Below, in pieces: positions 1-6,127 of a DNA stretch of 10,835 bases. Origin of the DNA: Azonexaceae bacterium (GTDB taxonomy: Bacteria; Pseudomonadota; Gammaproteobacteria; Burkholderiales; Rhodocyclaceae). Position 1 is the first letter of the stretch. Each line of letters opens with the position of its first letter. The position numbers were made by a program, and so were the translations under genes. A model generated the notes under the pieces. That model saw nothing but the letters and a program-made list of their open reading frames with translations. It did no database searches and was not told where the DNA came from. Location of the stretch: NCBI GenBank assembly GCA_009469665.1, contig SSTB01000179.1, forward strand, positions 1 to 10,835. Direction: 5' to 3'.

Positions 1-1
1 C

Positions 2-460
2 AGCTTCGAACTCCAAAATCCGGCCTACGCCAAGAAGATGAGCGAAAAGCTGGAGGAGATTCTCAAATCCTTCAAGGACAACTGGGAGGCCCTGGAGCAG
101 GCTCTGAAGCAGTTCATCAAGGAACTGAAGGAAGGCGACCGTAACGATTTCCCCGGCCTCGATCCGGATGTACAGGTTCCGTTCGTACGGCTGGTGCTGG
201 AAGTGGCATCCAAGAATGCGGCGTTCGATACGTCACGGGAACAACAACTGGTTGGCATGACTGTCGACCTCGTCGACCATATCCGGCAGGAGATCAAACG
301 CATCGGATTTTGGAAGAATGCTCACGCCCGCGACATGCTGACCAAACATCTGGTACGCCAGCTGATGACCACGGGCGGTCTGCAAGCCCAGGCTGCCCGA
401 GATCTTGCCTTCCAACTGGTGGCGCTGGCAAAGCACAATCATGAGGTACTGGTGGGATGA
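2..460 (+). CDS. hsdR: Type I restriction enzyme R subunit, C-terminal part (5' end outside window)
   Basis: The frame is open from the window edge, so this is the last ~152 residues of a longer protein. HsdR is the ATP-dependent translocase and endonuclease subunit of type I restriction-modification complexes; its nuclease and helicase domains would lie upstream. The visible part is helical and charged, typical of the HsdR C-terminal domain that docks on the HsdM/HsdS methylase. It starts near NPAYAKKMSEKLEEILKSF, continues through an FPGLDPDVQVPF segment and ends with KRIGFWKNAHARDMLTKHL and a helix ending LAKHNHEVLVG. The internal ATG at 38 is not the true start. The stop overlaps the next start (ATGA, 457-460), so the metallopeptidase is translationally coupled. 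Recognition is from the C-terminal pattern only. Confidence 0.85.
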   Translation, partial: SFELQNPAYAKKMSEKLEEILKSFKDNWEALEQALKQFIKELKEGDRNDFPGLDPDVQVPFVRLVLEVASKNAAFDTSREQQLVGMTVDLVDHIRQEIKRIGFWKNAHARDMLTKHLVRQLMTTGGLQAQAARDLAFQLVALAKHNHEVLVG

Positions 461-1158
461 GCACGGAAACGCTCTCGGTCGGTGATCTGCTATTCGAGAT
501 CCAGCGTAGCAGCCGGCGCAAGACCCTTGGGCTGACCGTTGATCGCTCTGGCGAGTTGAAGCTCTACGCTCCGGAAACAACGCCTCGTGAGCAGCTGGAA
601 CAATGGGCGAAAAGCCGCCTGCTCTGGGTGTACCAGAAGCTTGCCATCAAGGAGGCATCTCGCCCCCTGCCGCGTCCAGTGGGATACGTGAGTGGTGATG
701 CCGTCTACTACTTAGGTCGCAGCTATCGAGTTCGCTTCGTGGCAGACCAAGCAGGGCCTGTGCACTGCAGGGCTGGATGGTTGGAGTTAAGGCAGTCGGA
801 TAGGGCCGATGCCCATACACGAATCAGGGAGTGGTTTCAGGCAACGGGCGGGCATTGGATCAAGGAACGGGTGAAGCTGCTGTCCGACCGGTATGGGCTT
901 TTGCCGAGCACCGTCGAGATTCTCGACCTGGGCAACCGTTGGGGCTCCTGCAGCGTAACTGGCCGGGTGAATTTCAATTGGCGACTACTTCAGTTCCCAA
1001 TTCGGCTGATTGACTACGTGATTACCCATGAGCTGGTCCATCTCGTGGAGCCACATCACAACGACGACTACTGGCGCCGTCTGGAGGGATTGATGCCCGA
1101 TTACGCGGACCGAAAGGCTAAGCTGCTGGAGGCAACGCGGGAGTATGACCGGGTGTGA
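457..1158 (+). CDS. YgjP-like zinc metallopeptidase (M48/DUF45-type, COG1451)
   Basis: This 233-residue protein has the layout of the YgjP/DUF45 family. The N-terminal half is beta-rich (YYLGRSYRVRF around residues 85-95). The core is NRWGSCSVTGRVNFNWRLL, then the HELVH zinc-binding and catalytic motif at residues 191-195 (H191, E192, H195), then EPHHNDDYW, where the His before Asn (H201) is the likely third ligand. Length fits the family, and there is no signal peptide, so it should be cytoplasmic. Family members are frequently found beside type I restriction genes. The 4-bp ATGA overlap with hsdR here supports one transcript and possibly a role linked to the restriction complex, such as turnover or control of HsdR; that role is inference. 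The substrate is unknown. Confidence 0.9.
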   Translation: MSTETLSVGDLLFEIQRSSRRKTLGLTVDRSGELKLYAPETTPREQLEQWAKSRLLWVYQKLAIKEASRPLPRPVGYVSGDAVYYLGRSYRVRFVADQAGPVHCRAGWLELRQSDRADAHTRIREWFQATGGHWIKERVKLLSDRYGLLPSTVEILDLGNRWGSCSVTGRVNFNWRLLQFPIRLIDYVITHELVHLVEPHHNDDYWRRLEGLMPDYADRKAKLLEATREYDRV

Positions 1159-1262
1159 TCTGGTCGTTGCGAAGGCCGGTCTACGCATCGGCGTCCGCCT
1201 GCGGTTGCTCGATTGGCAATGCCCCGCAGAAAGACGCTCTATTACGCTCTGGCCCCAATAGC

Positions 1263-1286
1263 GCGTAGTTCGGTAGTAAACTACGC
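1263..1286. repeat. Perfect 8-bp inverted repeat (possible recombination or operator site)
   Basis: GCGTAGTT (1263-1270) and AACTACGC (1279-1286) are exact inverted copies around an 8-bp centre, CGGTAGTA, which itself carries another GTAGT. It could be a protein-binding site or a half-decayed attachment site. It could also be a simple hairpin in the 3' untranslated region of the hsdR-peptidase transcript. Confidence 0.5.
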
Positions 1287-1300
1287 ACCACCAGTACCTT

Positions 1301-1327
1301 AAAGCCCGGACATGCTCCGGGCTTTTT
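1301..1327 (+). terminator. Rho-independent terminator
   Basis: AAAGCCCGGA (1301-1310) pairs perfectly with TCCGGGCTTT (1316-1325) around a 5-base loop. The stem is G+C-rich and runs into five T's (1323-1327). It lies about 140 bp after the metallopeptidase stop and should end the plus-strand hsdR transcript. On the minus strand the T-run is only three long, so it may also act weakly against readthrough from the recombinase side. Confidence 0.85.
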
Positions 1328-1330
1328 CAC

Positions 1331-1367
1331 GCCCGCGAAGGGCCAGCAGTGGCGGGGTTTCGCGGGC
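1331..1367. repeat. 9-bp inverted repeat
   Basis: GCCCGCGAA (1331-1339) and TTCGCGGGC (1359-1367) are exact inverted copies with a 19-bp spacer, directly after the terminator. There is no T-run on either side, so it is not a classical terminator. Confidence 0.4.
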
Positions 1368-1506
1368 GGTGCGAATTTCGGTGATCGCCGGAAGGCCCTG
1401 ATTTCGCCCATCTGGCCATCGGAATTCGTCTCTTTTCTCTGTTTTTGTCTAGCCCGGTCAAGGGATGGCACCCTGTAACCATGCCGGTTTCCGGGCGGTG
1501 GTTTGC

Positions 1507-1531
1507 ACCCCACAACGCATAGCGGTGGGGT
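1507..1531. repeat. 7-bp inverted repeat downstream of the Cys-rich gene
   Basis: ACCCCAC (1507-1513) and GTGGGGT (1525-1531) can form a hairpin with an 11-base loop. It lies 22 bp past the stop of the minus-strand GDCCVxC gene. No T-run follows on the minus strand, so a terminator role is unproven. It may stabilise the 3' end of that transcript. Confidence 0.35.
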
Positions 1532-1553
1532 TTCGAACGTGACCTCCGAGCAA

Positions 1554-1766
1554 CTACCCGCAGCACGACTTGCCAGAAATCTGGATCGGCGGACACGGTA
1601 CCGTCCCGTAGGAACAGAACACGCAGCAATCGCCCGGCTTGGGTTTGAGCACCGTGTGGCAACCCTCGCACTCGTAAAACCATTGGCAGGCATCCGTCGG
1701 CATCCGCTCGGTCTTCACGTACCCGCACAACGGGCAGGTCAGCGTCGAATCAAGAACAGGCTCCAA
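1554..1766 (-). CDS. GDCCVxC-domain Cys-rich small protein
   Basis: This small protein has 11 cysteines in 70 residues: a CPLC pair (11-14), C27, an ECEGC pair (33-36), the signature GDCCVFCSYGTVPCPPIQ (45-62) and a CC near the C-terminus. The pattern identifies the family annotated as GDCCVxC-domain (seleno)protein, some members of which carry selenocysteine. Here every such position is TGC or TGT, so this is an all-Cys form. The role is unknown; metal or thiol chemistry is a reasonable guess from the Cys spacing. I chose TTG at 1766 because TGGAG lies 6 nt upstream. A TTG at 1778 (74 residues) is the alternative and has no good ribosome binding site. The gene is 36 bp after the HTH-like gene, in the same frame past its TGA, and ends the recombinase chain. 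Confidence 0.85.
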   Translation of the reverse strand: MEPVLDSTLTCPLCGYVKTERMPTDACQWFYECEGCHTVLKPKPGDCCVFCSYGTVPCPPIQISGKSCCG

Positions 1767-1781
1767 GGCGATCTCCAAAGC

Positions 1782-1805
1782 TGATTGGCCGATTGTAGGC
1801 CATCA
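1782..1805 (-). other. Bulged hairpin starting at the stop codon of the HTH-like gene
   Basis: On the minus strand TGATGGCC (beginning with the TGA stop at 1805-1803) pairs with GGCCAATCA around a 7-base loop, with one bulged A. It lies between the stop and the ribosome binding site of the GDCCVxC gene. It has no T-run. It may tune coupling of the two genes. Confidence 0.4.
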
Positions 1806-2264
1806 CTTTGCCAGACTGCCAATCACCTCCCGCTGCGCGCTCCAGTCGTCCGGCAACGGGTTCTCGACGAAGAACAACAGCGACAGACCGACCGGCTGCC
1901 GGCCACGGGCAATGTCCTCGACAATGTCCGGTGCCAGCCGGGCGAGCTTGAGCATCTTCTGCATCCGCGCCAGGCCGATCTTTTCAGCCTTGGCCAGTTC
2001 GGTCATATTCTTCACCCGACCGGAATCGAGCATCTCTTGCCAGAAGAACGCCTTGGCCAGCGCCGCCATCAGATTCTCATCGACGGATGTGGGACGACCA
2101 GGATTCAGCGGCGATGCCATTCGTCCCGGCGGCGTGGGCTCGGCCACCACCTTCCGCGCCTTGTGCCGCACGAAGCGCACCGGGATGAACGTGGTCAGCT
2201 TGATGCCCTCATCGAGTTTGGCCGTGCGCGATTTGGCTTGCCCGATCTGCTCCAGTCCTCTCAT
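1803..2264 (-). CDS. Small HTH-like protein coupled to the serine recombinase
   Basis: The protein has 153 residues. Residues ~1-45 are basic and include a TTFIPVRFVRHKARK stretch. Residues ~75-125 form a helical ParB/HTH-like segment: NMTELAKAEKIGLARMQKML is followed by LKLARLAPDIVEDIARGRQP. The end is PDDWSAQREVIG. Small proteins or recombinase tails with this LAPDIV...GRQP pattern are commonly found next to DUF2924-linked serine recombinases; this is recall of the pattern, not a search result. The start ATG overlaps the recombinase stop (ATGA, 2264-2261) and has GGAGG 7 nt upstream, so it is made together with the recombinase. A DNA-binding accessory role, such as site recognition or directionality, is inference. 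Confidence 0.85.
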   Translation of the reverse strand: MRGLEQIGQAKSRTAKLDEGIKLTTFIPVRFVRHKARKVVAEPTPPGRMASPLNPGRPTSVDENLMAALAKAFFWQEMLDSGRVKNMTELAKAEKIGLARMQKMLKLARLAPDIVEDIARGRQPVGLSLLFFVENPLPDDWSAQREVIGSLAK

Positions 2265-3634
2265 GCCATTTCCTCCATTTCCAGTTCACGTAGTTCAGCC
2301 CCGATACTGTTCGGTGCCAGTTCCGCCATCAGCGCCGACCACCCGGCTGGATGCCATTCAATGTCGATGCCTTCGTCCTTGAGCTGGACGCGGGCAATCA
2401 ACAACTTCACCAGCCGACAACGTTCCTCCGGGAACATCTCGTTCCAGACTACCGACAGATTGCGCATCGCCAGCACCACGGTAGGCTCTGATACGGTGGC
2501 GTCCAGTTTCTGGACCTCATCCCACACTGCCTGGATCATCTCCGGCGCTTGCAATGCCGACTTGATCTGCTCCAGTACCAGCGCCTCGATCTGCTCGGCC
2601 GGCACGATGCCGAACGGGTGGGTGCCGCGCCCGAACTTCTTGTCCGAGTAAGGCAGGTAGTAGCGATAGCGCTTGCCCGATTTCTTACTGGTGGCCGTCG
2701 GTAGCATCCGGTCGCCGTCGGGGGCGAACAGCAGGCCGCGCAGGATGGGTTCATGGTCGTGGCGAGTCATGGTCTGCGAGGCGCGCAAATGCGCATCCTC
2801 GGCCAGAATGGCTTGCGCCTGATCCCACAAGGCTTGATCCAGGATTGGTTGGTGCTCGCCAGGGTGGTCTTTGCCCTTGTGTCGGATGACGCCGATGTAC
2901 AGCGGATTCCTCAGCATCTTGTAGAGGTTCTGCTTGGTGATCGGCCGCCCGGGACGAAAGACACCATCCTGTGTCGTCCATGCCTTGGTCGTCACGCCGC
3001 GCTGATTCAGTTCTCTGGCCAGTTCGGTGGTCGACCGCAACTCCACGAACCGCTGCCAAATGCCGCGCACGATCTTCGCCTCGGCGTCGTTGATAACGAG
3101 TTGTCGGTTGCAGACGTCGTAACCCAATGGCGGCGTGCCGCCCATCCACATGCCCTTGGCCTTACTGGCGGCGATCTTGTCGCGGATGCGCTCGCCAGTC
3201 ACTTCGCGCTCAAACTGGGCAAACGACAGCAGGATGTTCAGCATCAGCCGTCCCATCGACGTGGCTGAATTGATCTGCTGCGTGACGGCACTGAAACTCA
3301 CACCGCGCTGATCGAACAGCTCCACCATCTTGGCGAAGTCAGCTAGGTTGCGCGTGAGGCGGTCAATCTTGTACACCACCACGATGTCGACTTTCCCGGC
3401 ATCGATGTCGGCGAGCAGACGCTTGAGAGCTGGCCGATCCATATTCCCGCCGGAGAATCCACCATCGTCGTAGTCATCAACCACCGGAATCCAACCCTCA
3501 GTGCGCTGGCTGGCGATGAAGGCCTGTCCCGCTTCCCGCTGGGCGTCGATGGAATTGAAGGATTGGTCGAGGCGTTCATCTGTCGAGACGCGGCAATACA
3601 CCGCGCAGCGTTTGCGAACCATCGGCGCCTTCAT
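2261..3634 (-). CDS. Serine recombinase (resolvase/invertase family, large type)
   Basis: This 457-residue recombinase has the resolvase catalytic domain at ~9-160. The nucleophile is S17 in YCRVSTDE. The YDDGGFSGGNMDRPAL and VYKIDRLTRN segments carry the conserved Arg residues, and LLSFAQFEREVTGERIRDK is the E-helix region. A recombinase DNA-binding domain follows at ~180-280 (PPLGYDV, NQRGVTTKAW, NLYKMLRNPLYIG). In the zinc-ribbon region (~310-360) the usual Cys pairs are missing: LLFAPDGDRMLPTATSKKSG reads on to YRYYLPYSDK without CxxC. The C-terminus is helical. It breaks and rejoins DNA through a phosphoserine link, probably to integrate or excise this island. ATG 3634 is chosen for GGGAGG at 6 nt and the ATGA overlap with DUF2924; the open frame extends 20 codons further upstream. 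Confidence 0.93.
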   Translation of the reverse strand: MKAPMVRKRCAVYCRVSTDERLDQSFNSIDAQREAGQAFIASQRTEGWIPVVDDYDDGGFSGGNMDRPALKRLLADIDAGKVDIVVVYKIDRLTRNLADFAKMVELFDQRGVSFSAVTQQINSATSMGRLMLNILLSFAQFEREVTGERIRDKIAASKAKGMWMGGTPPLGYDVCNRQLVINDAEAKIVRGIWQRFVELRSTTELARELNQRGVTTKAWTTQDGVFRPGRPITKQNLYKMLRNPLYIGVIRHKGKDHPGEHQPILDQALWDQAQAILAEDAHLRASQTMTRHDHEPILRGLLFAPDGDRMLPTATSKKSGKRYRYYLPYSDKKFGRGTHPFGIVPAEQIEALVLEQIKSALQAPEMIQAVWDEVQKLDATVSEPTVVLAMRNLSVVWNEMFPEERCRLVKLLIARVQLKDEGIDIEWHPAGWSALMAELAPNSIGAELRELEMEEMA

Positions 3635-4086
3635 TTCTTGCCTCCCTTTTTCCCACCGCTCGGTTCGACGCCGAAGAATCTTGGCCCCGACCAATTGACG
3701 CCGGTGATGTGCCGCGCCGCCGCCGACAGACTCTTGAACACCTTGCCGTTTAGGTCATAGAACCCCTCCGGCGTGACCGTGACCCGGTACTCGTTGGATT
3801 CGTACTCGCGCAGCAGCACCGTGCCCGGCATCAGATGCACCTCTGACCGCCGTTTACCGAACGCCGATTGTGATTCACCGAGGCGCACCAGCCGCCGCCG
3901 GATGTCGGGATCGACGCCGCCGTGGGCAGCCTCCTGAATCTTGTAGGCGACACGGGAGGCCACGTAATCGCGGTTCCACGTACCGGGCCGGCGCGGGAAA
4001 TGGGCGTCCCACAATGCCCACAAATCCTTCATCGGCATCGTGGGGAGCGCCGCCAGTTGCGCGGCAACAGATGTTGATCGGGTCAT
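3631..4086 (-). CDS. DUF2924 domain protein, recombinase partner
   Basis: The protein has 151 residues. The N-terminal SVAAQLAALPTMPMKDLWAL, then HFPRRPGTWNRDYVASRVAY, is the DUF2924 signature. The C-terminal part has PGTVLLREYESNEYRVTV, FYDLNGKVFKSLSAAARHIT and NWSGPRFFGV, resembling a small DNA-binding fold, and a Lys/Gly tail. DUF2924 genes are habitually found just upstream of serine recombinases, and this one overlaps the recombinase start by ATGA. An accessory role in recombination is inferred from that linkage only. The start at 4086 has GGAG 6 nt upstream; ATG 4098 is in frame but lacks such a site. Confidence 0.88.
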   Translation of the reverse strand: MTRSTSVAAQLAALPTMPMKDLWALWDAHFPRRPGTWNRDYVASRVAYKIQEAAHGGVDPDIRRRLVRLGESQSAFGKRRSEVHLMPGTVLLREYESNEYRVTVTPEGFYDLNGKVFKSLSAAARHITGVNWSGPRFFGVEPSGGKKGGKK

Positions 4087-4120
4087 CGCAAACTCCATGT
4101 CATAAGGGGTTTGTATGAAC

Positions 4121-4140
4121 GCTTCTTCCCGGGCAGAAGC
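4121..4140. repeat. Short inverted repeat between two minus-strand genes
   Basis: GCTTCT (4121-4126) and AGAAGC (4135-4140) flank a TCCCGGGC centre that contains a palindromic CCCGGG. It sits just past the stop of the 145-residue gene. It has no T-run and may be a weak attenuating or RNA-stabilising hairpin ahead of the recombinase cassette. Confidence 0.3.
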
Positions 4141-4144
4141 CAAG

Positions 4145-4582
4145 TCAAACCGCGCTCTGTTCGGGGTCATCGGCTTGACCTGTCGCAACATCGAAGCGCT
4201 CGCCCAGCAAGGTCTGCTTCCTACCGGTACGCTTGTCCTTTACGCCCAGGATGTAGACCTCCCCGTTCCATACCCCGCAGGCCACGTCGGTGTCTTCGGC
4301 ATTGGCAGGTAGCAACCAGCCGGTTATGCCATCGGGCAGCGTCAGCAAGTCCTCCGGGCGGTGGATCGGCCAGCGCATGGCCTCCTGATACTGATCGGCA
4401 AACTGCAAGACCTGCGGCGGGCCGTCCGGGAAGTTCTCCTGACTGAGGATGGGAACCCAGGCCAGCAACTGCCCGCTGGCGAGCCATTGCTGGACGCGCT
4501 GCTCGACTGCCGGGTCGTAGTGGCCCAGCCGCTCGATGGGCATGGGATTGGCGGTAGTGCTGTTGATCGTCGTGGTGTTCAT
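4145..4582 (-). CDS. Conserved-looking hypothetical protein, 145 residues
   Basis: I do not recognise a domain. The protein opens with a Thr/Asn-rich stretch (MNTTTINSTTANPM), then HYDPAVEQRVQQWLASGQLL, a helical middle (LQFADQYQEAMRWPIHRPED), and a beta-like section with GITGWLLPANAEDTDVACGV and GEVYILGVKDKRTGRKQTLL. It is acidic, soluble and without signal peptide. The frame is open further upstream, but that extension crosses the heptamer repeats and neighbouring gene, so ATG 4582 is taken as the start; its ribosome binding site is weak. It lies 58 bp before DUF2924 and 92 bp after the basic-protein gene. The four GGTAACC repeats lie just upstream, so its expression may be controlled there. 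Confidence 0.72.
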   Translation of the reverse strand: MNTTTINSTTANPMPIERLGHYDPAVEQRVQQWLASGQLLAWVPILSQENFPDGPPQVLQFADQYQEAMRWPIHRPEDLLTLPDGITGWLLPANAEDTDVACGVWNGEVYILGVKDKRTGRKQTLLGERFDVATGQADDPEQSAV

Positions 4583-4613
4583 TTCATTGAATTTGTGATT
4601 GGGGGTGCCGGGT

Positions 4614-4648
4614 GGTAACCAGGGTGGTAACCGGTAACCCTGGTAACC
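4614..4648. repeat. Four GGTAACC heptamers (iteron- or operator-like cluster)
   Basis: GGTAACC occurs at 4614-4620, 4626-4632, 4633-4639 and 4642-4648, so four near-palindromic heptamers fit within 35 bp. ACCAGGGT (4618-4625) and ACCCTGGT (4637-4644) add an overlapping 8-bp inverted repeat. The cluster sits in the 92-bp gap, ~32 bp before the start of the 145-residue gene. It could be an operator, a replication iteron set or a recombinase accessory site. Confidence 0.65.
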
Positions 4649-4674
4649 TCTTTTCGTCATCTGTCGGTAGCGGA

Positions 4675-5115
4675 TCAGCGGGCTCGCGCCCCCCGCATGG
4701 CTTGATGGCGAGGAAGGACCCGTCGAATCATCTGGCGCTGCAGCTTGTTGAATTGCTTCATCTGCTGCTTGGCCGACTTGCGCATGATTCGAGTCAGGCG
4801 GATGCCGGCGACGATCCACCGCCACTGCCAGGGGATGTACCCCACGATGCGTCGTGGCCGACGGAACATCATCGGTGTAGTTGCCCTGGCCGCCGGCCCG
4901 CCATCCCATTCCTCGACCTTGACGGTCACCATCGTCACGGCAGGCTCGACGGCCGGCGAAGGTCGGTGCATTGGCATCGGTGGCAGCATCTCGGCCAGTA
5001 GTTGTTGTCGTTGCGCAGACGGCATTTTCTGCAGGATGGTTTCCGCCTGCTTCATCTGCAGCTTGGCCTGCGCAAACGGATCAGTGGCGTCGAATCGGGT
5101 GGAAGGAATTTCCAT
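4675..5115 (-). CDS. Basic hypothetical protein, 146 residues
   Basis: There is no recognised domain. The N-terminal third is helical (FAQAKLQMKQAETILQKM, then SAQRQQLLAEML), followed by a Pro-rich linker (PPMPMHRPSPAVEP). From residue ~85 it is strongly basic: FRRPRRIVGYIPWQWRWIVA, then IMRKSAKQQMKQFNKLQRQM and a tail rich in Arg. The aromatic IPWQWRWIV patch could be an amphipathic or short membrane-touching segment. Nucleic-acid binding is plausible from charge alone. The start is well supported by AGGAG 6 nt upstream. It lies 161 bp downstream of the coiled-coil gene, separated by a structured region. Confidence 0.75.
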   Translation of the reverse strand: MEIPSTRFDATDPFAQAKLQMKQAETILQKMPSAQRQQLLAEMLPPMPMHRPSPAVEPAVTMVTVKVEEWDGGPAARATTPMMFRRPRRIVGYIPWQWRWIVAGIRLTRIMRKSAKQQMKQFNKLQRQMIRRVLPRHQAMRGARAR

Positions 5116-5185
5116 TACTGTCTCCTGGTTGTTGGGGATGCCGGCTTTCCGCGATGCCTTTCGCGGTTAGCGCCGGCGGGCGTTA

Positions 5186-5274
5186 CCCGGCATGGCGGAT
5201 GGACCTGACGCATCCCGAAGTCACTGCGTCAGAACGGATGGCAGCTATGCCGGGACTCGCCGCCATCCGCCATG
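5186..5274. repeat. Nested inverted repeats in the 161-bp gap
   Basis: CATGGCGGATGG (5191-5202) and CCATCCGCCATG (5263-5274) are perfect 12-bp arms. Inside, CTGACGCA (5205-5212) and TGCGTCAG (5225-5232) form an 8-bp stem with a 12-base loop. CCCGGCAT (5186-5193) and ATGCCGGG (5247-5254) offer a competing pairing. The region lies between the coiled-coil gene stop and the basic-protein start. It could be a structured leader, an RNA-processing site or a small palindromic repeat element. No T-run is present. Confidence 0.6.
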
Positions 5275-5276
5275 AA

Positions 5277-6116
5277 TCAGGTGGTCGGTACCTCATCGGC
5301 CAGTGCTGTCTGGGCGGCTTCCACCAAGTCACGCGGAATCTCGATCTCGAAGCGATCTTCGTCGTGGTGGTAATCGCACTCGCGTCGGGCAGCCGATGCA
5401 CGGGCAAACAGGTTCATGACCGGCATCAACTGCTCGTAGAGTTCGATCTCGGTCACGTCTGCCCGGCAGCCGATGAACACACGCTCGGCATCACGAATCG
5501 CGCCGGGGAACTCCTGCAGCTTGGCGACCAGGGTGTCGCGCTTCTCGTCGAGTTCGGCCAGCGATGACTTGGCCAGGCGCAATTCCGCCTCGAGCTTGGT
5601 CAGGGACTCCGGCACGACGAATTCGCCATCGGCATCGAGCATCTGTTGCCGGGCAGACTGGGTTTCGGTGGCAATACGTGCTTCGGCATCGGTGACGCGC
5701 TTGCCGACCTTAGCGATCAGTGCCTTGACCTTCTCAAGTTCACCATTGATCGCCACCTGCCCGGCAATCAGGTCATCGATGTTCTTCTTGGCTTTGGCGA
5801 ATTGCTCCGGGGCCAACGCAATCCGGCGCAAGGGACGAATACGGCTTTCGAGCTGGCCGATCTCACCCTTGATGTCGCCAACCCGGTGACTGGCAGCGCT
5901 GGCTGCAATGGATGCTTGAGCCTCCTCCGGTGCCGACGAGTACATCGATCCGCGCTGGGTGAGTTCGTAATGGCGCCGGCGTTTTCTTTCGTGATCGTCT
6001 TCCGCCTTCTGGAGTTCCTCTCGGGCAGCAGCCATCTCGCGGTCGAGTTTGTTGTACTCGGCCCTGACCTTGTCGTAGTAGGCGGTGGACTTCTTGTTGA
6101 ACGGATTCAGTTTCAT
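5277..6116 (-). CDS. Coiled-coil protein of unknown function, 279 residues
   Basis: Long charged heptad-like helices dominate: KVRAEYNKLDREMAAAREEL at ~14-33, another at ~95-150 (EQFAKAKKNIDDLIAGQVAI), and a third at ~175-200 (SLTKLEAELRLAKSSLAELD). The C-terminal part is different: an IGCRADVTEIELYEQLMPVM segment, then CDYHHDEDRFEIEIPRDLVE, which may be a small folded domain. There is no signal peptide or membrane segment. The start at 6116 has AGGAG 8 nt upstream, and that site overlaps the stop of the preceding small gene, so the two are probably coupled. It sits directly after the helicase-like gene, so a structural or scaffold role in the same replication block is possible, but nothing in the protein proves it. 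Confidence 0.82.
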   Translation of the reverse strand: MKLNPFNKKSTAYYDKVRAEYNKLDREMAAAREELQKAEDDHERKRRRHYELTQRGSMYSSAPEEAQASIAASAASHRVGDIKGEIGQLESRIRPLRRIALAPEQFAKAKKNIDDLIAGQVAINGELEKVKALIAKVGKRVTDAEARIATETQSARQQMLDADGEFVVPESLTKLEAELRLAKSSLAELDEKRDTLVAKLQEFPGAIRDAERVFIGCRADVTEIELYEQLMPVMNLFARASAARRECDYHHDEDRFEIEIPRDLVEAAQTALADEVPTT

Positions 6117-6127
6117 CGGGTGTTCTC

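Larger units (their letters stand above)
1159..1553. other. Gene-free convergence region with several hairpins
   Basis: This ~395-bp stretch separates the plus-strand hsdR-peptidase pair from the end of the minus-strand recombinase chain. It holds an 8-bp inverted repeat at 1263-1286, a terminator at 1301-1327, a 9-bp inverted repeat at 1331/1367 and a 7-bp inverted repeat at 1507/1531. A pyrimidine-rich tract lies near 1427-1450. Reading frames through it have no family resemblance and poor starts, so I call no gene. It is a natural place for an element boundary or attachment site, but no duplicated core sequence can be identified within the window. Confidence 0.6.

Noticed and set aside
1181..1728. 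Minus-strand frames of 170 and 133 codons through the convergence region
   Set aside because: They overlap the GDCCVxC gene out of frame, cross the terminator and hairpins, and have no recognisable motif.
1554..1766. Selenocysteine in the GDCCVxC protein
   Set aside because: All signature positions are TGC or TGT; no TGA lies within the gene. This is the cysteine form.
1785..2651. 288-codon plus-strand frame
   Set aside because: It is antisense to the HTH-like gene and recombinase C-terminus. It has a Ser/Arg/His-rich, domain-free translation.
4583..4909. Upstream extension of the 145-residue gene to 254 codons
   Set aside because: The extension crosses the GGTAACC repeats and the basic-protein gene in another frame, and its translation looks non-coding.
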